From contig DF236959.1 in assembly GCA_000708835.1 (NCBI GenBank), positions 108,883-172,882 of the forward strand: a stretch of 64,000 nucleotides of DNA. Reading direction: 5' to 3'. The position numbers and the translations under genes are program-made. The notes below the pieces were generated by a model. The model saw only the letters and a program-made list of their open reading frames with translations. It was not told where the DNA came from and ran no database searches. This document shows positions 1-12,400 of this stretch, in pieces (the stretch's first letter is position 1; every line of letters starts with the position of its first letter). This DNA comes from Klebsormidium nitens (lineage: Eukaryota; Streptophyta; Klebsormidiophyceae; Klebsormidiales; Klebsormidiaceae).

Positions 1-1270
1 GTCCGTTTGGTGGTCACTTAGGGCGGGTAGGTACGGGCGCAAAGCGTCACTATCAAATATAAAACAAGAGTCCTGGCAGGTTGTTAATTAACCTTTATCT
101 TGTGTTTCGCCGATGCCGCGGGCCCCCGCCCAGCATAGTGGCAATACAGCCATGTTAGTAATGGTCATATGCTTAGCTTCTTTTTATACATGCTTAGGAA
201 TCTGTCATCACTGAGTCAACATGCCCTAGCCTTCATATCGAAATTGTCAGCTGCATGTTAACGCTTACACATGCTGCTAAATAAAGGTTGGCCGCGCAAA
301 TTCATTATTCAGTCTTACCACTTCAAAAAGTATGTGCAATGTCTGATAATCCTAACGGCAATTTTTGCGCTGTTGCATGCATGCCAGGCCATTAACGTAT
401 GGGGACCGTTGTTAACTGAGTCACGTACTTGGCATACCGTCCTCATGCAAAGCTGATGATGATAGTCGCGAACGTTCAGATGATAGTTTGCGGTGGAAGC
501 TTCCAACTGACTGCTCATATAGCACATAGCATGTTTTGGGCCCAGCCTGCATCGGCCGCCACGGGCCCCGACGGGACGTGCGTTTGAGAAGATGGCCAGA
601 TTAGTCATACCAAAAGTTTGAGAAGATGGTCTTTGGTATGTTAGTAGGAAACCAAGAGCTCGCACGGAGACCCTCACTCAGCAGCTCACAAGAAATACCG
701 GTGCCCTTCGAATCGGAATACTTTAGTTGCTCATATGATACTGCAATCCGGTTTACCAACAAGGAATGTCCCTCGTGCATCTGGAAAAAGTGAAAGTTGC
801 ATCGTAAAGCTTTCATTGTTTACTCCCTAAGTTGCTCTCGCATGAGTTTGATCCAATCGACTTTTTCAAAACACCCCCCTTGATCAGTGATTCACAATCT
901 GGGGGCAAAGTTGGGACCATGTGCCAAGGATTGAGAACTTATAAAACAAGGATAATATGACAACTCATGCAGGAAGCAAAGCACTTTCCGAGCATTTCTC
1001 CTTCACACAGAAAAGCTTGTTTACGTTCTCGTTTGTGCAAAAAGATGCTGCCAAAACGCCAAAATTGGTGGTTGCCAGCGTTGAGGACAGTTTCTTTGAA
1101 GATTGGACTACTGTGTTTCGTCATCGTCCAGGTAGCCTGATTCGACAAGATAAGCAACTACAGACTATTGAAGAAGGCAAGCTTCATTTCTTCCTCCCTG
1201 AATACTGGCAGTTGGACCTTTTCACATGAGAACGGATGCATATCGGCACAACGCTCTTACACAGGACTGC
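1..1270. other. 3' flank of profilin, no gene recognised
   Basis: I read both strands and found no open frame here with recognisable protein similarity or a convincing splice pattern. Short frames of 60-120 codons occur on both strands but resemble no family I know. The stretch directly follows the profilin stop codon on the minus strand, so it probably holds the profilin 3' untranslated region and intergenic DNA. Confidence 0.5.
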
Positions 1271-2572
1271 CTAGTATCCTTGGCCAATCAGATAGTCCCC
1301 AAGATTCTCGACAACCACGTTGCATTCCCCAGGTTGCACTGGTTCTTCGTAAATGCCAATCAGGAGTGCACTCGTTGTCTTCTTGATTGTGCAGCCTCCG
1401 GGACCCTGTATTTGCATACAGACTCATTAAAGTTCACTGTCCATGCAAATAAACGGTGGAGTGTCTTGGACAGCGACAATAATACTAAGCATTTGACAAG
1501 GCTACAAATTGGTACCACATTCGGGTTGCCCTGCACTTAGATATGCCGTTGGCACTGAGTCTGCCTTCATTGACCTGGCAGGTTGGAAGTCAATGGCACA
1601 TCACAAAGTTTGTGAGACAAGGATAAGGGCAGTTCTGGAGCAGCTCGTGTAGAGGCAACGTATAAGCATTTATCAGCAGTACGAGCATCAAAATACTGAA
1701 AAGACCCTGAGGGGCAATCTGGGGATGCTGATTGTAAAATACTCAAAAACAGATGTCCTAACATGCATATTGGTACAGGAAGTGGTACAACGCAAGAGCG
1801 TGCACCGACAAGCCAACGTAGACCTGAACAGTAATCAAGCCTGAGGGATGGATATTAAAAATCCCCTTTTCTCCAAAGGTATACACAAGCTCGGTTTGTT
1901 GCACTGCCGCCCTCCTGACACCAGCTCATCAATGGACAGCAAACCCTAACCTCAGGAAACTACCCCGAAAGCTGCGTAGCTGCTGAACAATACCTGTAAA
2001 GAAAGTGTCATAAAAGCTGCCAATGTACGTATGGGAATAAAGCAAAACCACCAACCGTTCAGAAGAGGCTAATATAAGTCTCACCTTCTTGCCTCGTAGG
2101 ACCACATCCTTTTCGCTCATAACTGCCATGTACTTCTGTCCCGCAATCATAATGCCTGTCGGTCCAAGAAGATTGGGGTCTGCGAATCCAGCCACAATCT
2201 TTTCGATCTCCTCAGGGAGGATCTGCAAAAACAAGGAAGCCATCTTACACCGACTCTTGGATATCCAGATGGTCCCTAACAGGCTTTGGTCAGTCGCCAG
2301 CAGATAAGGCGTGACATCCGGTGAAGGATTGATGGAACGATGGAACCCTGGAAAACATCACATGATTCAAAAAGTCCATGTTTGAAATTTTTGTCATCTT
2401 AGCTGAATCTATGGTTGAGCAGATGGACGTCACAACGTCTGCTTACTTTTGGAAATTCTGCGCTTTCCGCCCAGAGGCTCCCATCTTGCCCATAGATTGC
2501 CGCATGCCGGAGCTGGTTCCCTGATGGAAGTTGGCACAGCAGGTGGTCGTCCACATACGATTGCCAAGACAT
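1271..2572 (-). CDS. PRF: Profilin, three exons
   Basis: Profilin binds actin monomers, phosphoinositides and polyproline ligands (for example formins) and controls actin assembly in the cytosol. Exons in reading order are 2572-2447, 2222-2085 and 1405-1271. They join in phase 0 and give 132 residues, the usual plant profilin length (about 131-134). Exon 1 starts with the family signature [11 protein letters not shown], including the conserved Trp3 and Tyr6 of the polyproline site. Exon 2 carries [14 protein letters not shown] and ends RGKK. Exon 3 starts GPGG and ends with the C-terminal helix GDYLIGQGY and a TAG stop. Donors are GTAAGC and GTGAGA; acceptors are TTTTTGCAG and AAATACAG. An in-frame upstream ATG at 2608 exists, but the start at 2572 matches the family. 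The gene is divergent from AIR9. Family assignment is firm; the actin role is inferred from the family. Confidence 0.95.
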
Positions 2573-3418
2573 TGTTGCAGCAGGAGACCCCAAGAAAACA
2601 AGCCACAACGCGCTTCAACAAAGGCCGATTTTCGAAGCAACGGACAGAGAAGCGACGCTCTGGACAGGCAAGAGGAGATGTGCTGTAACAGATCTGAACC
2701 AAGCCGAACTTTGGTTGCCTGGTGACCAGTTCCAAGTTCAATCCAAGCTCTGTTCAAAGCAGTCTGAGTCAGCCTCAGCTCGACACTGACTCTGAGCTAT
2801 ATCATAGCCTGAGGTAAAATGAAGATAATTGCTGCCTCGTTTTCGTTCGTTTGCGCGAAGTAGTATATGCTATCGTCGCAGCTACAATCGGGCAAGACAA
2901 GAACAAAGTACCTATTCTCGTGGAAGAACAATTACCTACACTGGCTCTATAGTGACCCCTGATATGCCTTTTGAAGAACCAAGATTTTGGTTTGGCCACC
3001 TGCTAATTTAATTTCTTACGACCTTTCGAAGCTCCTCAGGCTCTAGCTCCAATGTAACATTTTAACGGACCAGCTGGCCGCTGAATGGCATTGTGTGGAG
3101 ATCCTTCCTGCCTCGCCCGTCATTGCATCAGGAGGTGGCGCCTGCCTGCCTGCCAGTGCTGCTCCGGTTTATGAAATCCTGATTTTGGAAAGGGGGCCTG
3201 AGAGAGTGGTGGTGGAGCTCGCTAGGAGAAAATAAACAATGCACGTCCAATGTTGAAGCGCCACGCCAATGCGAATGTGCAGGTTGCTTTCAAGCCCGAA
3301 ATTGCCAGAACTTTATGCCAACTGATATTCGGTGAATTTCCTCAGATCTTCACAGAGCCCGCATGTGAATCTTCCCCACCAAGTGCATGACGGCTGGGCT
3401 TTGCTCTACACCGTATGA
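2573..3418. promoter_or_regulatory. Divergent promoter region between profilin and AIR9
   Basis: These 846 bases separate the start codons of profilin (minus) and AIR9 (plus), so they must hold both 5' untranslated regions and core promoters, unless an upstream non-coding exon lies further out. I saw no convincing TATA box placed for either gene. No protein-coding frame here has recognisable similarity. Confidence 0.5.
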
Positions 3419-6400
3419 ATGGCGCACACCGGGCAAAATGCCAGTGCATCGGCAGCTCTCCCGTCCCCCTCACGAATTCCTGCTCCCCCAGCAAAGCTTC
3501 AACGGCCTGGTCTTAGAACAAGCTTAGACGAGGAAGGGGAGCGCACAGGCCCTTCTCTTTTGCCTTCTCCCATTAAAAACATAAGGACAGCGTTTATGGC
3601 CGAAGTCAATGTCAACACCAGCATCGAGGCGCAGACTCGTGCAAAGGCTGGGGCGAAGAGCCTGTCTTCTAGCCTCGATGGAGCCGCCGGAGTTGGAAAG
3701 AGCTCTGGCAGTGCCTTGCAAGGTATGTGTCGCAACAATGTGAGAATATGTTGAGTAGAAGAATGTCGCGTTCTGGTCATCGGCTACGCAGTTGGTCTAG
3801 TGGCGTTGTCCTTTATACTTTTTGTGTCCAAGTTATATCAGAGAGGTTGGCGCCATGAAATGCACCTTCCAGGCATAGTTGGGACACTCAGATCGCTTTG
3901 TGTGGGTAGAGTCACAGGTACAAGGTAGTGTGAAGCTTGGCTCCATATGTGCAAACATCAAGGTCTTTAGAGGAACCAATGCAAGGAACAGCGTTGAAAC
4001 ATTTCAGCATACTTGTGGACAAGCCAATGGCCTTCACCAGGCGGTGCAAACATCAAAACGTCAAGTCAAGCTGATGATCGAAGAGACGCTACGTAACGAG
4101 GAGAACTGGGCTTCTTTCAGAGCTTGTAATACCTCAGAAGCCTTGGTGGCAACAAGAGTCCATCTCGCCCCCATAAATGAGAGTGTCAACTCAGCAGTGT
4201 GTCTACTTCACAACTGAGATCAATCAACTGAAAATGGTCTAAAAGTATCATGAAAGATGGTGCATGAGGAGACCCAAGGACATTTCTGAACTTCACCAGG
4301 ATACCGTTTTGTGCGGCCCCTCTCAACTCTGGAAAGACAGTCTCATAACAGCCACCGTCACTTATTCAGCACACGGGGAGTACCAGCATGGCTGACGCCT
4401 CCTCAGTTTCCTGCCGCATGAGTCTTATTGAGGACATCCCACTTGTCTCTGGCGCAATGGGTTAAGGGTGGCACTCTTTGTCTTGAACTATCAGTGACTG
4501 CCTGCATCAAAATTTTGAGAGCACCTCAAGAAAGTGAAAATGTATTGTTCCTGGACAGCAGTACTTTTGGGAGGTGAAAACTCTTGAGCCTTCTCCCTTG
4601 CCTGTTTCCAGCTTAATCCAGATGTTCTGATGTCAATATATGCCATTGATAAAGCAGGCGAGCAGGTCCAGTGAGCGAGTCCTCTATCCCAAGCTTAATC
4701 TGTCCAGAGGGTACCAAAGAGCCAATGTTGATACTGTTGCCCGACCACTGTCTTTTGATTAGACTGTATGACGCTTGAATGAGTCCACCAGCTGCTTGAT
4801 ATCTGATCCCCCCAAGCTTGCAACAGAATGCATACTTGAAATCTTATGATAAAGCCCCTGCAATTCCCTTCAGGTTCCAGACGCGAAAACACCCCCACCA
4901 GGAGGCCCCTCACAAAATCGGACGCCGGTCCCCAGACTCGCCGTCCGAAAACGCCAGTGGCACCGACGCCTGTTCAGCTGCCAAGAGTCGCAAGCATCCC
5001 TGCTGGCAGGCGGTCAAGCGGAGAAGGGGATGCGCAGGTCGAGCGGCGGCCGTCGAGTGCTGCGGGGGAGCGGCGGATGTCCGGGGAAGGGAGTGCGGAG
5101 AGCGACTTCGTGAGTGGATGAATATGCTGCTCAATCTGACTAAGATGGGTGGTGACGTTTCATACTGCAGAGTCGGATATGGATGGTGAACGGTTTACTT
5201 CGAGGTTCCCAGCTTGCAGAGATCTCGTAGCTTGTTCGTAGTGGAATAAGGATAGCCTGTTGACGCCTTTGAAAAAGTTCCGAAGCTGCGCAACTCATCG
5301 TGCCGAGGACGAGTCAGGAAATGATTGCCGACGCTCGGAACGTCCAAGAAAAGAATCCCAGGTCGTTCAAGGATTCGTTAATACCGAAAAGCCAACTCGT
5401 TACGTTCACCCAGGCAATTAGGGGGACCAGCCGACTTAGACCAACTCCAAACTGTGATGAATATTCCCCCAAGATGCAACCAACCGTATTTATCAACAAC
5501 GACATGCTGAAGTGGGTCCAGAAGTTTTGCAGAAACTTGACCTGAGAGCCCAGGATCTGAAGGCCCTGCGACCTGCTTTGATTGGCGTCTCCAAGCGTAT
5601 TGAGGTATGCAACATCAGAGCGATGTTACACATATCAGCCATGTCCTTATCTCTTCACCGGACTGGTTTTTTTGTCTTGTCGGTCTTGGTGGCCTCGGTC
5701 TTTGCACATCGTTCTTTCTCTTTCACCGAGTATCTTTCAAGTCAGCTGTGCTACTGGTTCAGAGTCATTAATGGAAGAGCCAGCCGAGACCGGAACTTGA
5801 AGGCAAGCCTGACAAACTCATCGTTCCTTTGCCAGTTCGTCTATCTGCGTCACAACAGGCTGCAGTCGCTCGAGGGGATCGAGGTTCTCAAGAATCTGAA
5901 GGTGAGAGGAACGCGTGGCTCTATCTCCCCTTCGTACTCGGAGAAATAGTCTTTATCAAAGATGAGGGCTTAAAACGGGCACGATGACCGGAGGAACTTG
6001 GAAAAGCTTTCCCAACAAAGCGGAGATGGTTTGAAGGTACCGAGTTACATCTGGAGACTGTGAGGCGCCAGGGGCATCAATCAGAAGAAACATTTACGTT
6101 CTGGAGCACGAGACGTAACAATCAATTTCCATCTCGTCGTTTCGAACACTCGGTCTGCATCCGGCGACGCCTACACTGGGGCTCTCCTTGTGCTGCGTGC
6201 GGAATCCGACCCTTGTGTTCGGCGACATTCCCGAGCTGGACCTTAACGAAGCTCCCTTGGTTTGAAACTGCAGATACTGGATGCCAGCTTCAACGAGCTC
6301 TCCGACAGCTGCCTGCCACAGCTGCAACAATTGCAGTCCCTACAGGTGGGTGGATACATCACCGTTGCCGGGCCGCTCTTAAGTGAATTTGTCGTTGCAT

Positions 6401-9400
6401 CAACCGTCGTTCGTACGTGCGGATTGCGAGGAGAGATTGTCTAAATCCTGTTTTGTCTAGATGTGTCCTTCCCGCAGTGCTCGCTGTCTTTCCAGGACCA
6501 GAGACACTGAAATACACACGTCGAGGGGCGTGAATCGGCGCACGTTTTGTCGCCATCGATCCCTCTTGCCTTGCAGCAACTTTTTCTGGCGGGCAACCAG
6601 CTCCAGTCTCTGACCAGCCTGCCCCAGCTTCCAAACTTGGAGGTAAGTTGGTCGAGGAACGCGTCGTAACGGACTGCCCCGCTTGCCGTCTTTTTTTGGA
6701 GGATAAGACGCGGATTGTAGCAGTTCGGCGCCGGGAGTCAGCGCTTCTTATGATATAGAGTTGGCAAACCCCGCCTGTCGATCACAATCTCTGAGGGGGC
6801 TATGATGTATCTCGTGGGTCCAGTCTGCCTTCAGGCGTCTCGAGAACCATGAAAGCCTCTTTCCCTTGTTCCACTGTAAGTCGAGTTCCGCTGGGCTCGA
6901 GTTCTTCAGAGCGGAAGCTGAGTGGGTTTGCTCATCTGCAGTTCCTGTCGGTGTCGGGCAACGCCATCACGTCCCTTGCCATGCACAGCTTGCCAAGACT
7001 CGAGGCAAGTGCAACATTCAAGAACCCGCTTTCTTCACGTTTTGCATGTCAATCGCAGCTCGCTATCATTAGGCAGGCGAAAGCGCTCGAACTCGCTTCT
7101 TTCGTGTCGCGTTGATAAGGTTCACTAGGAATGAAGAACATCAAATGCATGGCTAGTGAGTTTCGTCACTGTATTCACGAGCAGCCTCCTGCAACCGAAA
7201 TTTGGCATTCTACGATTTCAGTATCTTCTTTCAGTCCGGAGTCGTAAGCATTTGAACTTCCTCGACGGTGTCTCATATTGCCAAGTCGAAGGATATTGGG
7301 ACCTGGCTTCACTAAGTCCAACTTAAGTGGACTATCAGACGCGTAAGATCTTCACCAAAAAAGTGTTTTGGCCCCACACTTTCTTGCGCGCCCCTGACTT
7401 AGAACACCGTCTTTGTCGCCCCGCCCTCTTCGAGTTTCCCCCGTTGAACGTTAAGAGGCACGGTCGCGTGGGTGGAGACCATGGGTTGACGTTTGCCCGA
7501 CTTCGACGCCATACGCTGCCACAGATCAATGTGCAGTTGGTCTCGCTGGGGGCTTGACATTTCAGTAAATATACTCTGTTCGGCCTCTCGAACAGAGCCG
7601 CCTCCGCCTCCTGTTATTCAGGTTTTGGCGGCAAGCAACAATCGCATCACCAGCCTTCGAGACCTGCCCCACCTTCCAGCCATAGAGGTGCGCATCACTT
7701 CTGAGAGTCACACATATGCATCAGACATCCAGCGTTCTAACTTTTAGCTACACACTTACTTCTTCTGCATAATGGATACTTCAATCTGCAACGATCCCCA
7801 TAGGACTAGTTGTTGATTTAAGTGACTGCGTTGGCAATGTGACCGACGATAGAACGTGCACCCTCGTGCCAGTCATAGCAGGTAGCAAAAATAACCACGT
7901 CGATCAGTGGACTTCTGTAGCACCCTGTCAGTTTGATGAAGCCACCGACGGTTTGGGTCGGCAATCCGCCTCGCCGGTGCAAAGTCCAGTCGTACTAGTA
8001 TGCCTCGGAGCAAACTCCCGTCAAGGCTTTTGCAGCGCAACCCGCTTTTCAAGCACCGCCATCCGTCTCTGTTTCCGCTCACTTCGTGTCTGCTTCTCCG
8101 CTGCAGGCGCTTCGATTGGACGGGAACGAGTTTGCAAGCCGGCCGCACGCGAGGGCCATTGCCATCATCTTGGCGGGGCCGACGCTCCGGAAGCTGGACG
8201 GCGAAGGTTCGAAACCGCATGTTTGCCCTTCGCTCTGATGCCGGGAGGTTGTCGCTAAATCAGAGCACGGTTTGCTTTGCTTTCTGGAAGGAACCGAGCA
8301 ACGGTATGTTGGCCGGATCCTCCCGAGACATTGGGTTCTACCAACGGGATGTTGGTAGGACAGACGTGCTCTTCTTGCAAGATCCACTTGTGAATTCGCT
8401 GGCCCAAGGAGACTACTCTTGACATTGACTCTCAAATTGGGTTGTGCACTAGAGCCAGGGCGATTACCACGTCTACCACTCAGCGTCTCAATTGCTGGAG
8501 CAGGGGCTTTGTTGTCAGCAACTTGTCAGTGCAGGACACAGATGGTTTGTGTTTGCTTCGAAGAGGGCGTTGGAGAACCGGTCCTACCTCAAGCGACCAG
8601 ATCGCCCCCGCATCAAACCAGAATCGCCGAAGGCAATTCTCACGAACGAGTTTGAGCCGTCTGATGAATCTTCCCTCAGACTTAGTATCTTTGGCAAATT
8701 GACGCCTTCTCTGAGGATTTTCGTTTTTCCGACAGCTGTCACGGAGGAGGAGCACCGGCGCGCTTTGGAACTGCCACCGCACACCATTCCCTGCCTAAGG
8801 GCAGGATGGGACGTGGCAGAGGAGCACGACTCGGCAGGTGGGGCAGCTTTTTGTCCGGCTAGCAAGTGCGGCCTCCTTTTTATGATATTGATTCCGCGTA
8901 CATTGAAATTGTCAACACTTGGCGGTTGTCGATCAGGTTGAAAGATCTGAATCAGCAGTATCAATCATGCATGCTGAATGGCTCGCACCTTTAGTGTTCA
9001 AGGCGTCTTTTTGTACAATCTTGTAAGGGTTCGAAGCTGATGGCGTGTGCCAAAAAGGGTTTCGAGGGCGCGTATGATTCTTTCTGCGATTCCTAAAGAT
9101 AGTCCTTACGAATCGGTGAGTCTTCAACTTGTGCAGACAAAGGAAAGATTGGACCTTTGAGCTTCTACATGAATAGAGCATAGACTGGCACTGCTGCTAA
9201 GGGGTCCTCAATCGAAGGCCTGAGTGAGAGTCTTGTACAAGTCGGAGGCAAGGTTTCACCAGACTGCAACAGAGGAATCCAACCACAGGCAATGAAGCTG
9301 TTGCTAGTGCTCTGCACGAGGAGATTCTTTGAATGGGGCTGACCACAAAAGGTTCCATTTCGCAGAGTTAGGGACAGAAGGCGCCTCTTCCAATCTACGG

Positions 9401-12400
9401 CCTGAACATGTCCAAGGTGAGTCGATCAGTCTGACGCCGTTGTCAGGCCTGTTGAACGGTGTGCTCGTTTCCCTCTTGATCTATGGCCACGATGTTGCCG
9501 CCAAAAAGAGCTGGAGATAAGTTACTATCGCGTTTGCGGTCCCTTTTGGGCTTATCTATCAAGTAAAGTGACGGCAGTTGCCCCGAGGCAGTGCTAGGGG
9601 GCTCTTTTGTGCACTTTATATTTCCATTCTCGTGATATCCGTCTTTACCATCCCTCAAATTCTTTCAGCACAATCCTGAATTTGACACATCGTCGATCCT
9701 GGTAAGAGTCTCTTCTTTCTCAGTTTCCCGAGAGCAAAAGCACGTCTCTCATGTGGTCGCTTGACGCCTTTTGCAGAATCTACGGCAGCCTTTCTAACCA
9801 GCCAGCATTCCCAGCACGCGCCCCCCCACTGCCACGTCACCAAGTTCGTTATCGACCAGCCTAAGGAGGGCGAGCTCTGCCACTGCGATTTTGCTTTCGC
9901 CAGCGAGTCGGAGACAGAGGAGGACCTCGTTCTCAAGTACCGGTGGTACCGGGGACCGAGGCACGGTTTCGCCTTCAGGTCGATTGCTGACGTCACCTCG
10001 ACGGTAAGTACCTCTGGTGACTGCACCGGCTTCTGGTGTGTCCCCCAAGAGGGCTAAACGACGGTTCTTGAGAAGGCGCTTGCGCTATCCTGCTAAATAG
10101 GAGCAGACGCATGAACTCGTTTGCGACGCCTCTGGAATTGAATGCTCAGAAGCTTGCTTCGTAAGCAGAACTTGCCTGCTGGTCTGCCCAAGGACGTCGT
10201 GATTCTGTATCAAGAGACAGATAGAGAGGTTTGTCGACAAGAAGACGTCGTGCCTTAGAATCATTCATAAATCAGCAAAAGGCTAGCCGTGTCCCTCATT
10301 AAGCAGGCTTCCTACTCCCAACCCGCTCCCCCGACTCAATGGAAATAACCACGCGCTCGCTGACAGCTTCTACTGTCAATCTCCAGGTTTACGAGCCGCA
10401 GGCGGTAGATGTGGGACTCTGCTTGAAGGTGGAATGCACCCCCGTGTTCCAAGGCACCGAGTATCCACCGGTTTTCGTGATCTCGCGGGAGGTCGTTGCT
10501 GGTGAGCACCCGAATACCTATCAAAGACGAGAAATGAGGCAAGCACTTCAAAACGGCCAAACCTGACGGAACAGGACTCGGAAAGTGCGTCACTTATCCG
10601 CTCTGCGTTTGCTCCTTCGCAAGAAATACAAAGTTTGCGGCGATTGAAGGCAATATATTTGACCTTTTTGGTGCTAGAGCAGAGGGCAGAGTTACAAAAC
10701 TTGCGAGGAACGGAAGCACCCATCTTTCACCTTTTTTCTGACCGTTTACTCCGGGAGCAGAGACGGAGCCTCATTGTCTTTCTTTTCTCTTTCGGCCATC
10801 CCTTTTCCTGTGTTCCCCTTTGCCTGGTCGATGCATCAATTGTGACGATATATTGTGTCCGCGTCCGTTGCCAGGTGGCCGAGTCCCGAAGATCCAGAGC
10901 ATTCGCGTCAGCGGTGAGGCCATGGAAATGGGCCGTCTAGTGGGCAGTGTTAGCGTGGCTTGGTGTGGGGCCAAGCCCGGCAGAAGCCGTGTCAGGTGGG
11001 TGCCCAATTCTTTCCAGTCCCTGATTTTGGCATTCTTACCGTCTGCATGGTCGCGATTTCGGGAAATCAGTCACGTGACCGAGAAACGGGGGTTGCGTCG
11101 CAGGACCTAGGTCTTCAAGAGCCACATCTGTTGTTACACTGCTTCTTTCCTCCTTTCCCCAAGATTTGTTGTTCTTTATAGTGATAGCGCAATTCACTAC
11201 GGGCCTTTCTTTCACTCGGTTGTCAAAAAGCCTTTGTAGTGCTGGGGCTTCATGTTATTGAGAGGTTTGGGCAGAACACACCCGATGACCTTTGGCAGCC
11301 GACATCTCTAGTTGCTCGCTGGGTATTGCATTTTGGCCGGCCCGTTAAGTTTGGCGTCTTCATCCAGACTGCGGGGTCTACAGACTTCCCCCTCCGTTCC
11401 GCATACACGCGGGTCCACACCGTTTCCGGCTAATACTCGCACTTTCTTTTCTCACGTTTCATGTGGAGAGTTAAGATGCCGTACAAGTCGCACACCTTTT
11501 CGGTGACGCGAAAATCATCTACTCAAAAAACTCATCTACTCATTCTAATCATTCTTTGGACAGCTGGCGACGGACATCCCCGTCTGGAGAAACGACCGTC
11601 ATCGAGGGAGCGGACCAGACGGAGTACGAGGTGACGTCATCTGACGTGGGCTCCAAGCTGCAGTTTCACTATCAGCCCTTGTCCGAGGCAGGAGCCGTTG
11701 GGGAGGCGCAGTGTGCGGAGACCGAGGTCGTGCAAGCAGGTGGGTTGTGTGGGATCCCTGTGCTAAGATTGGATACGGTTTTATTTTGGGACCTTTCGGT
11801 CTTGAAATAGTCAATGGAGCAGAAAGGAGGAAGGCGTACTTCATCTTAACTACTGAAATGGACAGCTGCTGTCGCATGATACTGTTTGAGCTGCATTTTG
11901 AGAGAGGGGACTCACCAGCCAAAAGAGGAGGGACTATTATGTGTGGATGGGAGGGACGACGACTCACAAAGCAAGTTTTGACTATTCGTCACTCGGGAGG
12001 AGAGGATACGTTTTGGTTGCTTGGGTATGGATACCGTTGCGAAAGCAAGAGAGGTTTATTTGCGATCGCTGAACCTTCAACCTGGAGTAGGAAGCTCTAA
12101 GCCCATTCTCCGTTTGCAGAACGGGACACTGACGTTTCGGGGCTCAACGCTCAATACTTCTTTCATCGCTCCCTCGTGCAGTGCCTCCCGCAGTGGGAGA
12201 CGTCGAGATCGTGGGGAAGCCCGTGGTGAACAGAACTCTAAAAGGAAAGGGAACCTACGTTGGGGGAAAAGAGGGCCCGAGCCGTTATGAGTGGCTCAGG
12301 GAGCGCGAGGGAACGAGGTGAGCGCCTCATGACCTTGTGAGGTCGCCGTTTTCTGTAGTGCGCAGCCCTCTCAGCTGTGCTCAATCGGGTGACGTTTGTT

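Noticed and set aside
957-1540. Plus-strand frames of 90 and 104 codons
   Set aside because: They partly overlap the antisense of profilin exon 3, which is certain from its protein match. No independent support.
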